NCBI RefSeq assembly: GCF_027923705.1
Contig: NZ_AP026442.1
Coordinates: 248,001 to 312,000 of the forward strand
Source of the DNA: Cellulomonas sp. NTE-D12
GTDB taxonomy: Bacteria; Actinomycetota; Actinomycetes; Actinomycetales; Cellulomonadaceae
DNA length: 64,000 nucleotides
Reading direction: 5' to 3'
The notes under the pieces were generated by a model. It saw only the letters and a program-made list of their open reading frames with translations. It was not told the DNA's origin and made no database searches. Shown one piece after another: positions 36,732 through 44,039 of the stretch (position 1 is its first letter; every line of letters begins with the position of its first letter). The position numbers were made by a program, and so were the translations under genes.

Positions 36732-36758
36732 CAAGATCGGTAGCGATTACGGATGTTG
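36732..36758. promoter_or_regulatory. 27-bp CIS dyad, copy 1
   Basis: CAA-GA-TCGGTA-GCGAT-TACGGA-TG-TTG fits the dyad CAA-N2-TCGGTA-N5-TACSGA-N2-TTG with one arm mismatch. It is centred about 104 bases before the sheath start. A second copy is at 63321-63347. A further inverted repeat (GTAGGG-N5-CCCTAC, 36763-36779) follows immediately. Confidence 0.72.
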
Positions 36759-36848
36759 CCCAGTAGGGCCTCTCCCTACGTTCGCGGTTGTCAGCGCCAC
36801 CGGCACCGCCCTCCTGCCCGAGGATGCGGCGCAGAACAGGGAGACACA

Positions 36849-38417
36849 GTGCCCACGTACACCGCGCCCGGCGTCTACGTCGAGGAAGTCCCGTCGTCTC
36901 AGAAGGTCCTGGCGTCCGCGCCGACGGCCGTCGCGGCCTTCGTCGGGTTCACCGAGCGGGCCCCGCTCGACGACCCGAACGACCCCGAGGGCCTGGCCCC
37001 TCGGCTGGTCACCAGCTGGAACCAGTTCGAGCAGCTGTTCGGCGGGTTCGTCGCGGGTGCCGTGCTGCCGCTGTCCGTGTTCGGGTACTTCCAGAACGGC
37101 GGCTCGCTGGCCTACATCGTCCGCATCCCGCACTCCACCCCCGCCGGTGAGCCCGCGCAGCTGGCGCTGCCCGCCGCCGACCGCTCGCTGGGCCGCCCGC
37201 TGGAGATCACCAGCGTGGAGCCGGACGCGAACGTCTCCGTGGTGGTCGAGACGCAGGACACCGACCCCGACGCCGAGGGCCCCGCGCCGTTCACGCTGAC
37301 CGTGGTGATCGGCGGCGAGGCCGTGGAGCAGTACCCCGACCTGACGTTCGGCGGCCCGCGCGACGCCGCGACGGTGATCAACAAGACGTCCACGCAGATC
37401 AAGGTGGAGCTCAAGCTCGACACCGACGCCGACGTGGCCAGCCAGCTGGAGCTGCTGAAGCCGGGCGTCTACCAGCTGGAGAAGGCCGCGCCCGTGCCGG
37501 CCCCCGTCAACGGCCGCAAGTTCGCCGGCTCGGAGGCCGCGCGCAGCGGCATCAACGGCCTGGCGATCGCCGAGGACGTCACCATGGTGATCGTCCCCGA
37601 CCTGGTCACGGCCGCGACCAAGGCCGACGGCACCCTCGACCTCAACCTGTGGAAGGCCGTGCAGACGGCGCTGATCGCGCACTGCGAGCTGCACCCCAAC
37701 CGCATGGCGATCCTCGACGCCCCTCCCGGGATGGGCCCGCAGCAGATCAAGGAGTGGCGCAGCGACGTCGCCATGTACGACTCGGCGTTCGCCTCGCTGT
37801 ACTACCCCTGGATCAAGGTGGACAACCCGATCGGCAGCAACGGCGACGCCGAGGTGCTGATCCCGCCGTCCGGCCACGTCGCCGGCGTCTGGGCCCGCAC
37901 CGACGACACCCGCGGGGTGTGGAAGGCGCCGGCCAACGACACGATCCGTGGCGTGCTGGACGTCGAGCGGTCGATCACCCAGAACGAGCAGTCGCTGCTC
38001 AACCCGATCGGCATCAACTGCATCCGGCCGTTCGGCACCCGCGGCATCCGCATCTGGGGCGCGCGCACGCTGACGTCGGACACCGACTGGCAGTACATCA
38101 ACGTCCGTCGCCTGTTCAACATGGTCGAGTCCACGATCATGTCCGGCACCCAGTGGGCCGTCTTCGAGCCGAACGACGTCACCCTGTGGGAGGGCGTCAC
38201 CCGCACGCTCACCGGCTACCTGCACGGGCTGTGGCAGTCCGGCGCCCTGTTCGGCGCCTCGGCCGACCAGGCGTACTTCGTCAAGTGCGACGCGACCACC
38301 AACCCGCCCGAGTCGATCGACGCCGGCAAGCTCGTCGTCGAGGTCGGCCTCGCCCCGGTGAAGCCCGCGGAGTTCGTCATCTTCCGCATCAGCCAGAACA
38401 AGCAGTCCGCCAACTGA
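36849..38417 (+). CDS. CIS contractile sheath protein
   Basis: This 522-residue sheath protein polymerises around the tube and contracts. It has the family N-terminus YTAPGVYVEEVPSSQK and the C-terminal handshake region with GIRIWGARTLTSDTDWQYINVRRL and FVIFRISQNK, as in Afp/Pvc sheaths and phage T4 gp18. There is one sheath gene here, against three in Afp. The GTG at 36849 follows CAGGGAGAC. It is the first gene of the locus and is separated from the tube gene by a hairpin. Confidence 0.96.
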   Translation: MPTYTAPGVYVEEVPSSQKVLASAPTAVAAFVGFTERAPLDDPNDPEGLAPRLVTSWNQFEQLFGGFVAGAVLPLSVFGYFQNGGSLAYIVRIPHSTPAGEPAQLALPAADRSLGRPLEITSVEPDANVSVVVETQDTDPDAEGPAPFTLTVVIGGEAVEQYPDLTFGGPRDAATVINKTSTQIKVELKLDTDADVASQLELLKPGVYQLEKAAPVPAPVNGRKFAGSEAARSGINGLAIAEDVTMVIVPDLVTAATKADGTLDLNLWKAVQTALIAHCELHPNRMAILDAPPGMGPQQIKEWRSDVAMYDSAFASLYYPWIKVDNPIGSNGDAEVLIPPSGHVAGVWARTDDTRGVWKAPANDTIRGVLDVERSITQNEQSLLNPIGINCIRPFGTRGIRIWGARTLTSDTDWQYINVRRLFNMVESTIMSGTQWAVFEPNDVTLWEGVTRTLTGYLHGLWQSGALFGASADQAYFVKCDATTNPPESIDAGKLVVEVGLAPVKPAEFVIFRISQNKQSAN

Positions 38418-38424
38418 CCTGATC

Positions 38425-38451
38425 CGGTGGGCGGCGGGCGCCCCCACCGGG
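38425..38451 (+). terminator. Intercistronic hairpin between sheath and tube genes
   Basis: CCGGTGGG and CCCACCGG arms flank an 11-base loop eight bases after the sheath stop. It may attenuate transcription or protect the sheath mRNA, setting a high sheath-to-other ratio. Confidence 0.5.
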
Positions 38452-38479
38452 AAACCGCACCCTGAGCCGAGGAGCCACC

Positions 38480-38959
38480 ATGCCTGACGGGCTGTTCAAG
38501 ACCGACCCGATCATCTCCCAGAACTTCTTCCTCGAGATCGACGGCGAGGTGGTCACGGCTCTGATGACCGTCGGCGGCCTCGACGTCGAGGTCTCCGTCG
38601 CCACCATCCAGCAGGCCGGCAAGGACGGGAAGCAGCAGCTGATCAAGACGCTCGGTGCGACCACCGCAGCGCCCGACCTCACGCTGACCCGGGTCGCCCC
38701 CGCCAAGATGGACGGCGACAAGCTCTGGGAGTGGTTCAACAACATCCGTGAGAAGGGCATCCTCAACAGCGACCGGAGCAACAACCGCAAGAACGGCTCC
38801 GTGGTGATGTACGACCACACGCACGAGGAGCTCGCGCGGTTCAACTTCTTCAACGGCTGGCCCAGCAAGATCTCCACGGACCAGCTCAGCGTGGACAGCT
38901 CGGACGCCGTGAAGGAGACGATCACCCTCACGATCGAGCGGCTCGCACGGGTCAAGTGA
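38480..38959 (+). CDS. CIS inner tube protein 1
   Basis: This 159-residue member of the phage T4 gp19/Afp1 tube family forms hexameric rings that stack into the inner tube. Family features include the FFLEIDGEV start, the VGGLDVEVSVATIQQAGKDGKQ loop and the C-terminal ETITLTIERL strand. The ATG follows GAGGAG. It is 62 bases after the sheath and its stop overlaps the next gene. Confidence 0.93.
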   Translation: MPDGLFKTDPIISQNFFLEIDGEVVTALMTVGGLDVEVSVATIQQAGKDGKQQLIKTLGATTAAPDLTLTRVAPAKMDGDKLWEWFNNIREKGILNSDRSNNRKNGSVVMYDHTHEELARFNFFNGWPSKISTDQLSVDSSDAVKETITLTIERLARVK

Positions 38960-38961
38960 CC

Positions 38962-39498
38962 ATGCAGACCCGCTACGACTTCACGCTGCCGCGCGGCTAC
39001 GTCGACGACAAGGGCGAGGTGCACCGCACCGGCACCATGCGGCTGGCGACGGCGCGCGACGAGCTGGAGCCGCTGCGGGACCCGACGATCGACGGTCCGG
39101 ACGACCCGCGCCTGACGATCGTGGTGCTGGCGCGGGTGGTCGAGCGGCTCGGCACGCTCGAGCTGGTCACCCGGCACGAGATCGAGGGGCTGTTCGCCGC
39201 CGACCTCGCGTTCCTCCAGGACTTCTACGGGGTGATCAACTTCGGCAGCCAGGAGGAGTACGAGGAGCTGCTGGCGGCGCAGCGCGACGCCGAGGCGCCG
39301 GTGACCATGCCGGTGGTGCTGCCCGAGCAGGCGGCGGCGCCGGTGGTGGCCGCGGGTGCCGGGGCCGTGGGTGCCGGGGTTGCCGCAGGGGGCGACGGCG
39401 GCGCGGCCGCGGGGCTGCCCGTCGGGGTGGGGACGTCGGCGACGGTCACCTACGGGCGGCGGTCGGCGATCGAGGAGATCCCGTCCGACGGCCGGTGA
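38962..39498 (+). CDS. Phage tail assembly chaperone-like protein
   Basis: This 178-residue protein resembles the Mu gp41/gpE-type tail assembly proteins of CIS clusters. Its first 100 residues (FTLPRGYVDDKGEVHRTGTMRLATARDELEPLRDP...) are the conserved core. The last 70 are Ala/Gly/Val-rich and poorly conserved. Such proteins help load the tail proteins during assembly. The ATG at 38962 is two bases past the tube stop; a GTG at 38956 overlapping that stop is an alternative. Confidence 0.8.
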   Translation: MQTRYDFTLPRGYVDDKGEVHRTGTMRLATARDELEPLRDPTIDGPDDPRLTIVVLARVVERLGTLELVTRHEIEGLFAADLAFLQDFYGVINFGSQEEYEELLAAQRDAEAPVTMPVVLPEQAAAPVVAAGAGAVGAGVAAGGDGGAAAGLPVGVGTSATVTYGRRSAIEEIPSDGR

Positions 39499-39501
39499 CC
39501 G

Positions 39502-39681
39502 ATGCTGCGCTACCCGGCTGAGGCGCTCTGGCAGGAGATCGCCTACCTCGCCTACCACTTGCACTGGTCGATGGAGGACCTGCTCGACCTCGAGCACCTC
39601 GACCGCGTCCGGATGGTCCGGGCGGTCTCTGCCCTGAACGAACGAGCGTGGGAGGCGGTGCGGGACGGTGGCGGGATCTGA
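39502..39681 (+). CDS. Conserved 59-residue CIS protein (DUF6760-like)
   Basis: The sequence opens MLRYPAEALWQEIAYLAYHLHW and continues with SMEDLLDLEHLDRVRMVRAV, matching what I remember of the DUF6760 family found beside actinobacterial CIS tube genes. It is helical and probably a small assembly factor that works with the preceding chaperone-like protein. It starts three bases after that gene and overlaps the second tube gene by 14 bases. No catalytic residues are visible. Confidence 0.75.
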   Translation: MLRYPAEALWQEIAYLAYHLHWSMEDLLDLEHLDRVRMVRAVSALNERAWEAVRDGGGI

Positions 39682-40141
39682 CCGGACACCGCTCGGCGGT
39701 GACCCGTCGACCACCGGGTACTTCATCTTCGAGGTGGACGGCGTCGAGATCGGCACGTTCCGCGAGGTGCGCGGGCTGGAGCTGACGGTCGACGTGGAGA
39801 CCTACGTCGAGGGCGGCCAGAACCAGTACGTGCACAAGCTTCCCGGCACGCTGCACTGGCCCAACCTGGTGTTCAGCCGCGGGATGGTGGAGAGCGACGC
39901 CCTGTTCACGTGGGTCGCCAACTCGTCGGGCGAGAACTTCGCCGCCAACGGCAACAAGGTGAAGCGCAGCACGGGCGCCGTGACGGCGATCAGCTACACC
40001 GGCGAGCGGCTGCGCGCCTGGGAGTTCGCCGACGTGTTCGCCGTGCGGTGGACCGGGCCGGAGTTCAACGTGGACAGCACCGGGCAGCTGGTGGAGCAGC
40101 TCGAGGTGGCGCACAACGGGTTCCGGGCGAAGACGTCGTGA
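39668..40141 (+). CDS. CIS inner tube protein 2 (Afp5/gp19-like)
   Basis: This 157-residue second tube-type protein contains FIFEVDGVEIGTFREVRGLELTVDVE and YVHKLPGTLHWPNLVFSRG, the Afp5 pattern. In Afp the second tube protein links the tube to the baseplate. The GTG start lies inside the end of the preceding small gene. Its stop overlaps the next start as GTGA. Confidence 0.9.
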   Translation: MAGSDRTPLGGDPSTTGYFIFEVDGVEIGTFREVRGLELTVDVETYVEGGQNQYVHKLPGTLHWPNLVFSRGMVESDALFTWVANSSGENFAANGNKVKRSTGAVTAISYTGERLRAWEFADVFAVRWTGPEFNVDSTGQLVEQLEVAHNGFRAKTS

Positions 40142-43100
40142 GCGGTGCCGACGTCCTGAGCGGCGCGGCCGCTGCCGGTGCGGGCTCAGGGGGAGCGAGC
40201 GCCGGCTCGGCTGCGGGCCCGGCTGCGGCCGACGAGGTGAGCGCGCCGCTGTCGCCGTGGGCGCGGTACGGGCCTCCGGGGTCGCCGGGCCGGCAGCTGC
40301 GGCACGGGGCGATCGGCCAGGTCGCCGCGCGCTCGCTGCGGTTCGGCGCGGCGACCGGGCGGCCGCTGGCCGTGCGGCGCGCGATCGGCGTGCCGGCCAG
40401 CGTGCAGGCGAACGGCGCGGGGTTGGCGACCGTGCGGGCACCCCGCTGGTGGCGGCGGTCCGCGCGCGCGGTCGAGGCGACCGGTGTCGACGGCGGCACG
40501 GTCGCGGGGACGACGACGAGCCCGGTAGCCCCGACGACCGGGGCGGCTGCCGCGGTGAGCACCGCCGCCGAGCTGCCGGCGCGCGGGCTGCGCCGGGTGG
40601 TGCGCAGCGTGCCGACCGAGGACTCGCACAGCCCCGGCAGCCTGTCCGTCACCGCGGCGCCGCGCACGCTGCCGATGCGGCTGCCCGCCGAGGTGACCGC
40701 CGCCGGCGCGATGATCACCTCGCTCGACCGACGGCGTCGGACGGCGCCACCTCCACCCAGGGACGCCGGCGGGGCGCAGGTCGGTTCGCCGGGGAAGACC
40801 TCGGGGGCCGGCAGCGCGCCCGACCTGCCGCGTCGCGGCACGTCGGCCGGTTCCCCGCAGGCGGCCGTGCGGCGGGATGCCGAGCAGCGTGGGCCGGCGC
40901 GGCCGAGGCCGAGGCCGACGGAGAGCGCGGCTGCGGTGACCCGTGACGGTGCCGGTGCGGCGCGCCCTGCGGGGGCGTCGACGCCCGGGACGCCGGGACG
41001 GGCCACGCCGGTGAGCCGCTTCGTCCGACGACGGCTGGCTGCCAGCGAAGCGGCACGGGCGGCGGGTGACGCGCGGGCGGCCGGTGATGCGCGAGCCGCG
41101 GGCGGTGCCCGGGAGAGCCGCCGCGGCGCGGCCACGCTCGGCACGTCCTCGTCCACGCCCACGTCCACGCCGAAGCCCACGTCCACCTCCATGCCCGCGG
41201 CGCGCACGGCCGTGAGCGGCGAGGCCTCGGGGACGAGCCGTGCGTCGAACCTGACGGTTCGGCGGGTACCGCTGTCGCTCGCACCGCTCGGCGTGTCGCC
41301 GGACGGGTCCACGGCAGCGGCGGACGGTGTCCTCGGCGGACCGTTGCGGCGCGCGTTGGGCGCGCCGGTGCGGCTGCGACCCGCGGGTGCCGGGACGGTC
41401 GGAGCGCCGGTCGGCGGCGGACGCGTGCGGTCCGGTGCTGGTGCCCGTTCCGCCGGTCCGCGTCCGGACGCGCGTCCGACCAGCGGTGATACCTCTGGCG
41501 CGATGCGGGCTGCGGCGCCTCTGGCCTCGTCGGCCGTGACCCGCAGCGCTGGCGCTCCGGCACCGTTGGCTCAGCCCGCCGCCGTCAGGCCGACGAGTGC
41601 GCAGGCGACCGCAGCGCAGCCAGTGCCTGTGGCGCCGACCACCGTTCAGCGCACCGCAGACGTGCCGAGCCCTGCTCGGCCGACCACAGCCCCGCCGACC
41701 GCTGCCCAGCCGACCGCTGCCCCGCCGACCTCAGCCCAACCGGCCGCAGCTGTCGCCGCGCCGGCGCAGCCGAGCAGTGCTCCAACGGGTGCTGCGCAGT
41801 CGACCACCGCTCAACCCACCGCTCCGGTCGATGCCGATGCCCGGCCGTCCACCGCCCCGCCGGCGACCGGCCGGCAGACGGCTCCGCCGACCGCCACCGC
41901 CCCGTCGGCGGCCGACTCGAAGGCAAACGCGGCGGTCGACGCAGCCGGCGTCGCGGCCGGTGCCGGCGCGGACTCGGCGGGCCGCAGCGCGACGTCCGTC
42001 CCGGCACAGCGACTCGCCGCTCCGGATGCCGTCGTGCACCGGACGTCGCGGCGTGCACGACGGGCCGCGAGCGTGCGTCGGTACAGCGGGCTGCCGGTGG
42101 CGATCGACCGGCTGGCCGTCGGGCACGGCGCCGACGACGGGTTGCTCGGCGGCGCGGCCAGTGCCGGGCGCGCGGTGCGCAGCTGGGGAGCATCGGCCGT
42201 CGCTACCGCCCGCCACGCAGGAGCCCTGACCGCCGCGGGCGAGCGTGGCGTCGCGGCCGATGCGGGTCGCGGTGCTGCTGCCCTGACCGGTGGGACGTCG
42301 ATCGCTGGTGAGATGTCGCTGCAGCGGGTCGCGCCGCGCGGCGTGCTGCCGGTGCCGACCGGGGCCGCGGCGCGGGCCGGCGAGCGGACGGACGGACGCC
42401 GCCTGGCACCGGTGCGGCGGGTCCAGGCCGCACCTGGGGGCCGCTCGTGGTCGCTCGGCATCGTCGGTCCGGACGGACTCGGCTCGCCCGCCTCGCCGGG
42501 CCGACCGGGCGGACCTCGTGCCCCGATGCGCCGACGAGCGGACCCCGCGGCAACGACCGTCCGCGCGCTCGTGGCCGCCGGAGGGCGACCGACGCCCGTG
42601 TCCGCACCTGCGCCGGGTGACGTCCGACGCAGCGCACGCGCGGCGCTGGGCGCAGCGGTGGCGGGCGCAGCGGGGCCCGTCGACCTCGCCGGATCGACAG
42701 CCGTCTCCCGCGGCTCCACGACGCTCACACCGCGCCGCAGCCCCGCCGCGGTGCTGAGCCTGCACCGCAGCGCCGCCGCGCCGGTGGAGCTGTCCCGGGT
42801 CGCCTCCGGCTTCGTCGTGCTGCCGCCGCGCACCACGGGCCTCGGTGGTCGACCGGGAGGGCCGCCGGAGCCGTCGTCGGCCCGCGCCGGCCGACGGCCG
42901 TCGGACCGCCCTGCGCCGTCCGGTCCTGCCGACGCTCTGCGTCGCTCGGTCTCCACCCCCGCACCGTCCACCGCGGGGATGCCAGCGGGGTCCGTCCCGG
43001 CGAGGCTCGCCGCCCTGGTCGCCGCCGAGGCCGCGGGTGCGTTCGAGAGCACCTCCGCCGGCCGCACCGGCTGGTCAGCCTCCGGAACGGCGTTCGCCAC

Positions 43101-43383
43101 CGGCTCGGGCGGCCGCGCAGGCAGCCCCGGCGGCGGCACTGCTGGTCTCGCCGGCGTCCCGGGCGCCGCCACCGTCCTGCGCACCACCGAGGGAGCCGTC
43201 ATGAGCCCGAGCGCCGCGGACCGGGTCAGCCGGTCCTGGTCCCCGCCCGAGGACCCGTCGCAGCCTGCGCTCTCGCCCGAGGTGATGGACGAGCTGGTCG
43301 ACCGGGTGGTGGAGCGGCTGGAGGACCGCGTGGTCGAGGAGCTCGAGCGGCGCGGACGCCGCCGGATGCCGGGGGTGTTCTGA
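40138..43383 (+). CDS. 1081-residue low-complexity protein with a C-terminal Afp6-like helix
   Basis: Most of this protein is rich in Ala, Pro, Thr, Arg and Ser, including a PTxAQPTAxPPT region at about 480-580, and is probably disordered. Only the last 40 residues look folded: LSPEVMDELVDRVVERLEDRVVEEL, a charged helix. Its position between tube 2 and the LysM gene is that of Afp6, a small protein, so this looks like Afp6 with a giant N-terminal extension. No membrane segment or enzyme motif is visible. It could be a spacer, a cargo-docking platform or a structural tip component. Confidence 0.75.
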   Translation: MSGADVLSGAAAAGAGSGGASAGSAAGPAAADEVSAPLSPWARYGPPGSPGRQLRHGAIGQVAARSLRFGAATGRPLAVRRAIGVPASVQANGAGLATVRAPRWWRRSARAVEATGVDGGTVAGTTTSPVAPTTGAAAAVSTAAELPARGLRRVVRSVPTEDSHSPGSLSVTAAPRTLPMRLPAEVTAAGAMITSLDRRRRTAPPPPRDAGGAQVGSPGKTSGAGSAPDLPRRGTSAGSPQAAVRRDAEQRGPARPRPRPTESAAAVTRDGAGAARPAGASTPGTPGRATPVSRFVRRRLAASEAARAAGDARAAGDARAAGGARESRRGAATLGTSSSTPTSTPKPTSTSMPAARTAVSGEASGTSRASNLTVRRVPLSLAPLGVSPDGSTAAADGVLGGPLRRALGAPVRLRPAGAGTVGAPVGGGRVRSGAGARSAGPRPDARPTSGDTSGAMRAAAPLASSAVTRSAGAPAPLAQPAAVRPTSAQATAAQPVPVAPTTVQRTADVPSPARPTTAPPTAAQPTAAPPTSAQPAAAVAAPAQPSSAPTGAAQSTTAQPTAPVDADARPSTAPPATGRQTAPPTATAPSAADSKANAAVDAAGVAAGAGADSAGRSATSVPAQRLAAPDAVVHRTSRRARRAASVRRYSGLPVAIDRLAVGHGADDGLLGGAASAGRAVRSWGASAVATARHAGALTAAGERGVAADAGRGAAALTGGTSIAGEMSLQRVAPRGVLPVPTGAAARAGERTDGRRLAPVRRVQAAPGGRSWSLGIVGPDGLGSPASPGRPGGPRAPMRRRADPAATTVRALVAAGGRPTPVSAPAPGDVRRSARAALGAAVAGAAGPVDLAGSTAVSRGSTTLTPRRSPAAVLSLHRSAAAPVELSRVASGFVVLPPRTTGLGGRPGGPPEPSSARAGRRPSDRPAPSGPADALRRSVSTPAPSTAGMPAGSVPARLAALVAAEAAGAFESTSAGRTGWSASGTAFATGSGGRAGSPGGGTAGLAGVPGAATVLRTTEGAVMSPSAADRVSRSWSPPEDPSQPALSPEVMDELVDRVVERLEDRVVEELERRGRRRMPGVF

Positions 43384-44039
43384 TGGCCGCGACCGAGAAG
43401 GCGTTCCTGGAGATCGAGAGCGGCGAACGGCTGCCGTGCCTGTTCAACCCGGCGCAGCTGGCGATCACGCGCAGCAACAGCTGGGCGGGGGAGTCGATGC
43501 CGGGCCGGGGCGTGCCGCGGCTGCGCTACGCCGGTGCGCGGCCGGCGACGATGACCGTCGAGCTGTTCTTCGACACCACCAACGACGGCACGGCCGTCAC
43601 GCGGTACACCGGCAAGATCCTCGGGCTGATGGAGGTGGACCCGTCGTTGCCGGGCGCCAACGACGCCACCCACAACGCCCGGCCGCCGTACGTGACGTTC
43701 CACTGGGGCGACCTGCACTCGTTCAAGGCCGTCATCGCCCACCTCGACCTGACGTTCACCTACTTCTCGTCGACCGGCGTCCCGCTGCGCGCCACGCTCG
43801 CGCTGGTGCTGCGCCAGTACGAGGAGTCGCACGCGTTCGGCCCCCAGAACCCGACCTCCGGCACGCCGCGCCCGCACCGCGTCCACCAGGTGCAGCCGGG
43901 CGAGACGCTGGACCGCATCGCCGCCCGGTACTACGGCGACGCGACCCGCTGGCGGACGCTCGCCGTGGCCAACGGCATCGAGGACCCGCTGTCGCTGCGT
44001 CCCGGCTCGAGGCTGTCCATCCCGCGGCTGGAGGTGTGA
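43383..44039 (+). CDS. CIS LysM adaptor protein (Afp7-like)
   Basis: This 218-residue protein has an N-terminal baseplate-hub domain (KAFLEIESGERLPCLFNPAQLAITRSNSW) and a C-terminal LysM domain (HQVQPGETLDRIAARYYGDATRWRTLAVANGI...IPRL). In Afp/PVC, Afp7 helps join the sheath and tube at the baseplate. The ATG overlaps the previous stop by one base (TGATG). LysM here is structural; no cell-wall hydrolase is seen. Confidence 0.93.
   Translation: MAATEKAFLEIESGERLPCLFNPAQLAITRSNSWAGESMPGRGVPRLRYAGARPATMTVELFFDTTNDGTAVTRYTGKILGLMEVDPSLPGANDATHNARPPYVTFHWGDLHSFKAVIAHLDLTFTYFSSTGVPLRATLALVLRQYEESHAFGPQNPTSGTPRPHRVHQVQPGETLDRIAARYYGDATRWRTLAVANGIEDPLSLRPGSRLSIPRLEV

Noticed and set aside
40138..43383. 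Tape-measure protein (Afp14)
   Set aside because: It lacks long coiled coils and sits in the Afp6 position. Low complexity alone does not support a tape measure.
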